Source: Parabacteroides sp. Marseille-P3160 (GTDB lineage Bacteria > Bacteroidota > Bacteroidia > Bacteroidales > Tannerellaceae). From it: a DNA stretch of 57,123 nucleotides. The notes below the pieces were generated by a model. It was not told the DNA's origin. It saw only the letters and a program-made list of their open reading frames with translations, and searched no databases. The position numbers and the translations under genes were made by a program. Where the stretch lies: the NCBI RefSeq assembly GCF_900162725.1, contig NZ_LT799418.1, positions 1 to 57,123 on the forward strand, read 5' to 3'. This document shows, in pieces, positions 53,478 through 57,123 of the stretch (within the stretch, counting starts at the first letter, position 1; every line of letters begins with the position of its first letter).

Positions 53478-53824
53478 ATGAAAAAGATCCTATCTGAAAA
53501 TTTCAGTAAAAATATTCTTTTCTCTTTGCTATTGTTATCTCTTTTCAATATCTCATGCATTGAAAAGAAGAAAAATTACAAAGATGAATTTGATCGGAGT
53601 ATAGATAAAAATATGAATTCTTGTATTAGCATTTTGGTTGCAAATCAATATGATTCTATTAAAGCAAGAGAGATTTGCTCCTGCATGTTAGAAACAGCTT
53701 TTCTATTGATTCTACGTTTATAATGATGAATGAAGGCGAGAGGCATTCTTTTTTTATAAAAAACAGAGATATAATAGATGAAAAATGCGACACTTCATTT
53801 ATAAAATATTTTATCTATAGATGA
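53478..53824 (+). pseudogene. Small lipoprotein gene with a one-base frameshift
   Basis: The open frame encodes 81 residues with signal and lipobox (LLSLFNISC), then RSIDKNMNSCISIL and AREICSCMLETAF, and ends in an unrelated LLILRL. Adding one T to the run GCTTTTCT near 53700 restores a frame to 53824 (FSIDSTFIMMNEGERHSFFI ... FIKYFIYR). The two parts fit as one protein of about 115 residues. Either the gene is inactive, the T run is variable, or the sequence has an error there. Function unknown. Confidence 0.65.
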
Positions 53825-53871
53825 CCTTATTTCTAAGAGTTGATATGTAAAAATAGAATTCATTTCCTATC

Positions 53872-54207
53872 ATGAAAGCTTTATATTATATATTTATTTT
53901 TTTATTTACAACGCTGAATATAGGCATGGCTCAAAATCAGTCTATCTCGACAGAGAGAAAACTAGAAATGCTCGATTCAATAGCGAAGAATCCATCGAAA
54001 GGAGTCTATTATATTGATAAGATTGAAGTCTCTGAGTTGACTTTTTTCAAAAAGCTTTTTAATAATGAAATTGAACCTTACGGATATGGATGGACTGGAA
54101 AAGAGGCCATTATCCTATTTGGTGAACGTTATCGAAATGGCATAAGTTTTTTTGAGACAAAAATTAAAAAAGAGGAGGAACTTAATGAAAGCAACAGAAG
54201 AAATTAA
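53872..54207 (+). CDS. Small secreted protein with TonB-plug-like pattern
   Basis: A 111-aa protein with signal peptide ending NIGMAQ. Residues about 47-95 (YYIDKIEVSELTFFKKLF ... GKEAIILFGERYRNGISFFE) follow the pattern of the end of a SusC-type plug (xxIDGxxV...dI..i.vlkg..A...YG....NGvi.i.t), as in short plug-only proteins of Bacteroidetes. Similarity is by pattern only. It overlaps the TlpA-like gene by 23 bp, so the two are co-translated. Confidence 0.55.
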   Translation: MKALYYIFIFLFTTLNIGMAQNQSISTERKLEMLDSIAKNPSKGVYYIDKIEVSELTFFKKLFNNEIEPYGYGWTGKEAIILFGERYRNGISFFETKIKKEEELNESNRRN

Positions 54208-55321
54208 AATTAGTATTGTCTGTTTCTTTGTTCTCTTATCCATATTAAACTCTTATTGTCAGTCTGATAGATATGTTTTAAGAGGGAAAGTTAATCCTTT
54301 CTTTAATAATAAAAATATAATGTTATTTTCATTTGCTGAAGATACGATTGATCGGGTTGACACATCATTAATTGAAAATGGGACTTTTAAGTTCGCTGGA
54401 AAAGAAAATTTAAAAGATATAGCAATTCTTAGTGTAGGAAATTATCCTGATTCCGTAGTTTCTCAAATTGTGATTCTTGAACACGGAGAGATAGAGGTTA
54501 CTTTAGACAATAATCGAATTGCCGGAACAAAGTTAAATGATCTGTATCAAGGCTATAAGGATACAATTGCGGCCTATCTCAAAATCATTAAAGAATTAGA
54601 TAGTTTGGAAAATAATACAGAAGGTTCCATAAGAAAAAACTTTTCATCATATAAAAAGCATGTTGAGTTAGGCAGATATACAGTAGATTTCAAAAGAAAG
54701 AATATAAATAATATAGTAGGACAATACTTTTTTGAAAAAGAAGCAGGTAAAAGATTTAGTGAGGATGTCGCTTATCCTTCAATTCATTCTGCAGATAGCG
54801 CTTTCTATATAATATATAATGCGGCTGATTCTATTTATAGACAAAAGAAATGGATAAAGGAGTATGTTGCGTATTTGAAAAAGGCTGAAGATAAAAAACA
54901 GAAAACGGAAACACAATTTGTCGATTTTATTCTAACTAATAGAGAAGGTCAGAGCTGTCATCTTTCTGATTACATAGGTATGCCCAAATTTCTACTTCTT
55001 GATTTTTGGGCCTCATGGTGTGGCCCTTGTATGGCAGGGTTTCCAAAACTTAAAGAAATATATAAAAAATATGATCGTTCTTATTTCGAAATTATTGGCA
55101 TCTCATTAGATTTAAGTGAAAGTTCATGGAAAAGATCCCTTGATAAAATACAAAATCCATGGATACAATTATTCTCCGGGAACAAAGAAACAGAACATGA
55201 AATAAGGAAAGCTTATTCAATCATAGGAATTCCATTTTCTGTTTTATTGGATTCTTCAGGTAAAATTATTCGAGTGGGAGATCCAAGTGAAGTTGAAAGT
55301 TGGCTTGTGAATTACAAATAA
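54185..55321 (+). CDS. TlpA-like thioredoxin with DUF4369 N-terminal domain
   Basis: A 378-aa secreted or membrane-anchored thiol-disulfide oxidoreductase. The signal ends near SYCQS. The N-terminal half (about 20-130: YVLRGKVNPFFNNKNIMLFS ... FKFAGKENLKDIAILSV) matches DUF4369. The C-terminal thioredoxin fold has the redox motif WASWCGPCMAGFPKL, with the cis-Pro in GIPFSVLL. The ATG at 54185 is fixed by the Shine-Dalgarno AGAGGAGG just upstream. It may reduce or isomerise partner proteins in the periplasm; partner unknown. AT-rich like its neighbours. The 185-bp gap to 55507 shows nothing. Confidence 0.9.
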   Translation: MKATEEIKISIVCFFVLLSILNSYCQSDRYVLRGKVNPFFNNKNIMLFSFAEDTIDRVDTSLIENGTFKFAGKENLKDIAILSVGNYPDSVVSQIVILEHGEIEVTLDNNRIAGTKLNDLYQGYKDTIAAYLKIIKELDSLENNTEGSIRKNFSSYKKHVELGRYTVDFKRKNINNIVGQYFFEKEAGKRFSEDVAYPSIHSADSAFYIIYNAADSIYRQKKWIKEYVAYLKKAEDKKQKTETQFVDFILTNREGQSCHLSDYIGMPKFLLLDFWASWCGPCMAGFPKLKEIYKKYDRSYFEIIGISLDLSESSWKRSLDKIQNPWIQLFSGNKETEHEIRKAYSIIGIPFSVLLDSSGKIIRVGDPSEVESWLVNYK

Positions 55322-55506
55322 GTGACTGACTAAGAATTACAAATAGAAGACTTAAGATATATATGAAGAACCGATTTAAATCTACTATTACAAAGCTATA
55401 GGGTAATAGGCAATAAAATGATCACTTATTGTATAATTTCTATAGCGTCATCATTGCTGTCCACTAAAAAGTAGACGGTTAAAAATTAAATTATAAAGAT
55501 TACAGA

Positions 55507-55851
55507 TCATAACATCGCCACGATCTTCCGTACTTGTGCGAGGCGATCAGCAAAGGCTTTATTCCTCCTTGTTACTTGCATGTCATAGTCGGCTTGCATA
55601 CGGATAAAAATACCGGCATCTATTCCCAAGGCGGCTTCAAACAACAAAGCGTATTCTGTTGTTACCGGACGCTTGGCGTTTAACACTTCATTAAGGACGG
55701 AATATGACACTCCCATTTGCTTGGCAAGTTTGCGTTGCGACATGCCGCGGTATTCAATTTCTTCTTTCAGCACATTCCCCGGGTGCGTTGGTTCATACGG
55801 TTCGAGGTTGTTTGCTATCATGCGGGGATCAATCCCATTTAACGTAATCAT
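55507..55851 (-). CDS. higA: HigA-family antitoxin (XRE helix-turn-helix)
   Basis: A 114-aa antitoxin that binds the toxin and represses the operon. EPTHPGNVLKEEIEYRGMSQ is the HigA signature, followed by the helix-turn-helix RKLAKQMGVSYSVLNEVLNA and the C-terminal ALLFEAALGIDAGIFIRMQ. It follows the toxin gene by 7 bp, in the toxin-first order of HigBA systems. Confidence 0.93.
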   Translation of the reverse strand: MITLNGIDPRMIANNLEPYEPTHPGNVLKEEIEYRGMSQRKLAKQMGVSYSVLNEVLNAKRPVTTEYALLFEAALGIDAGIFIRMQADYDMQVTRRNKAFADRLAQVRKIVAML

Positions 55852-55858
55852 AATACTT

Positions 55859-56176
55859 TTATTTATAATGGTTTGATAATTCTAAAATATTACATACTGT
55901 AACCAACGATTCAACACCGTTGTCTGTTACTGTAAATTCAATGCGATACTGCTTATTTACTCTGATAGATGAAATATTTTGTTTGTCGCCTTTCAATATT
56001 TCGTAATTCAAGGAATTGATGGTAAACAGATCCTTGATTCTTTCAGTATTTTCAAGGGTTTTTATGCGTTCTTTATACTTTGTCACCACTTCCGGTTGAA
56101 AACGGTGTTTTTTATCCATTGTCTTACCGGTTTCGTATAGGTCGCGCAAATATTCTTTTTCAAAAGCAACAATCAT
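55859..56176 (-). CDS. higB: HigB-type toxin of the RelE superfamily
   Basis: A 105-aa predicted ribosome-dependent mRNA interferase. FEKEYLRDLYETGKTMDKKH at the start, LNYEILKGDKQNISSIRVNK and YRIEFTVTD are typical of the HigB/RelE fold. It is the first gene of the leftward HigBA operon, with a canonical promoter 23 bp upstream. Confidence 0.9.
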   Translation of the reverse strand: MIVAFEKEYLRDLYETGKTMDKKHRFQPEVVTKYKERIKTLENTERIKDLFTINSLNYEILKGDKQNISSIRVNKQYRIEFTVTDNGVESLVTVCNILELSNHYK

Positions 56177-56198
56177 ATATCGACCTTCATTTTAGTAA

Positions 56199-56230
56199 CA
56201 AAGATAACAGACATATTGAGCATTCGCAAA
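56199..56230 (-). promoter_or_regulatory. Promoter of higBA
   Basis: Minus-strand TTTG (56227-56230), 20-bp spacer, TATCTTTG (56199-56206): a full match to the sigma-AB consensus. Start predicted near 56192, about 16 nt before the toxin ATG. The antitoxin would be expected to bind here. Confidence 0.75.
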
Positions 56231-56401
56231 AAACAGAACATAAAAAAGAATAAAATCCAGGGACAAAATCTTGATGAATTGAAACAGGGGTGTATCGTGG
56301 TTGGATGATTCCGACCGTTTGTTCTTTTAAAATCCAGACAGCGCCCTGTTGTTTTACCGAAAGGGATTACGACCGCTGGACATCTGAAAGACAGCCTCCT
56401 C

Positions 56402-56782
56402 ATGGCCCGGTTCAATCAGAACATAGACGTTTTATATGCGGAAAAGAATAAATACACGCCGGCGGAAAGCTATTACAGGGGGGCCTTACCCTATGCCGCT
56501 CCCGAAGAACGGTCGAAACTGTTTTTGAACCTTGCCAAGATGCACCTTGCGACCCACCGGCCGGATTCCTTATATATCGGGAAGGCGCGGACGGTCTCTG
56601 AGGGGAGCGGCGATCCCTGTTTTCCGGCCGGTCTGTACAACATCCTGTCGCGGATAGAAGAGAGCCGCAAAGACTATGCCCAGGGGCTGGCTTACCATAA
56701 AGATTATACCCGCTATTTGCCATCCATCCGGAAGAAATTGAGCATCCCCCCCGGGGAAATCTCTCCGACTTTCTGGACCTGA
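56402..56782 (+). pseudogene. Remnant of a tetratricopeptide repeat protein
   Basis: The reading frame encodes a TPR fragment (MARFNQNIDVLYAEKNKYTP, AESYYRGALPYAAPEERSKL, FLNLAKMHLATHRPDSLYIG, LYNILSRIEESRKDYAQGLA). It resembles the middle of larger Bacteroidetes TPR lipoproteins or regulators. The frame continues upstream of the ATG in a matching way (HLKDSLLMARF), so the true start is lost. It ends abruptly after YLPSIRKKLS without the transmembrane and C-terminal parts. There is no signal peptide or promoter. Most likely a decayed gene. Confidence 0.6.
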
Positions 56783-56910
56783 AAGTTTAATTTCGAGGAA
56801 ATAAAACATGGATATTTCGTATGAAATTTAATTTCAGGAATATATTAACTAGTGTTGTTTTGAATATTTCTGGCGAAGTTCTATTTTTAATGCGTTAAAA
56901 GGCCATAGGA

Positions 56911-56918
56911 TAACTTTG
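56911..56918 (+). promoter_or_regulatory. -7 element for the right-edge lipoprotein gene
   Basis: TAACTTTG fits TAnnTTTG, 62 bp before the ATG at 56981; no -33 TTTG at standard distance. The preceding 56783-56910 contains a loose direct repeat (GAAAGTTTAATTTC / GAAATTTAATTTC). Confidence 0.45.
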
Positions 56919-56980
56919 GGCTGTCTTATAAGAAAGAATAAAGCTTACTATGCTTATTACGAACCTTAAATCGAATCAAT

Positions 56981-57123
56981 ATGAAAAGAGTGAATGTAAT
57001 TTGGGCGCTTATCCCGTTTATAATGGCAGGATGCGGACAAAGACAAGAAGGCAACGATGATTTCATCACAGTTGATGTCACAAAAACGGATTATCCCAAG
57101 AAAGAACTGATCCTTCAGGACTT
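56981..57123 (+). CDS. Lipoprotein, probable 6-bladed beta-propeller (truncated by window end)
   Basis: Only the first 47 residues are present. Signal and lipobox are IPFIMAGCGQ, followed by DDFITVDVTKTDYPKKELIL, which matches the start of BF3164-like 6-bladed beta-propeller lipoproteins of Bacteroidetes. The propeller itself lies outside the window, so the family call rests on the N-terminus alone. Confidence 0.6.
   Translation, partial: MKRVNVIWALIPFIMAGCGQRQEGNDDFITVDVTKTDYPKKELILQD

Overview
The window looks like chromosomal DNA of a gut-type Bacteroidales bacterium, most likely Parabacteroides or a close relative (genus inferred, not proven). The evidence is a SusC/SusD pair, Bacteroidetes sigma-AB type promoters (TTTG, 19-21 bp, TAnnTTTG), an NfeD-FloA pair, DUF4254/GT9/Kdo-kinase-like LPS genes, DUF4270 and DUF4907 surface proteins, a LytS/LytTR two-component system and a Bacteroidetes-style tyrosine recombinase. 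No rRNA, tRNA or CRISPR array was recognised.

Layout. 1-2600: an off-window leftward promoter, palindromic repeats, RNase HI, and a DUF4143-type ATPase whose promoter overlaps a 32-bp-period repeat array. 2741-4924: an orphan SusD-like lipoprotein. 4958-12770: envelope polysaccharide/LPS genes, comprising a broken glycosyltransferase joined to an RNase H tail, two further glycosyltransferases, UDP-galactopyranose mutase with a probable galactofuranosyltransferase, then leftward DUF4254-GT9-kinase genes and a DedA/YqaA membrane protein. 12932-16770: a TPR/PD40 protein, NfeD, FloA and a nucleoside phosphorylase. 17149-29489: an AT-rich SusC/SusD operon with a cyanophycinase-like peptidase, an M20 amidohydrolase, an M14 carboxypeptidase, a threonine-synthase-like PLP enzyme and an acidic amino acid symporter. 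29565-43035: nitroreductase, tyrosine integrase, methyltransferase, DUF2461, patatin-barrel protein, TPR protein, then an aroQ-pyk-OMT-rbfA-lolC/E housekeeping run, and xerD. 43046-49670: Kelch, DUF4907, DUF4270 and barrel surface genes and LytTR signalling. 50043-57123: ilvA, inositol monophosphatase, two repeat families, an HU-like protein, small secreted proteins with a TlpA-like thioredoxin, a HigBA toxin-antitoxin pair, a TPR remnant and the start of a lipoprotein.

The most interesting region is 17149-29489. Outer-membrane import machinery is followed by three secreted hydrolases of peptide or isopeptide bonds, a dicarboxylate amino acid transporter and a cytosolic PLP enzyme. This reads as a SusCD locus for a peptide-like polymer (for example cyanophycin or another acidic isopeptide) rather than for a glycan. 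Its leader carries two stem-loops with equal 22-nt loops. Substrate and regulation are inference.
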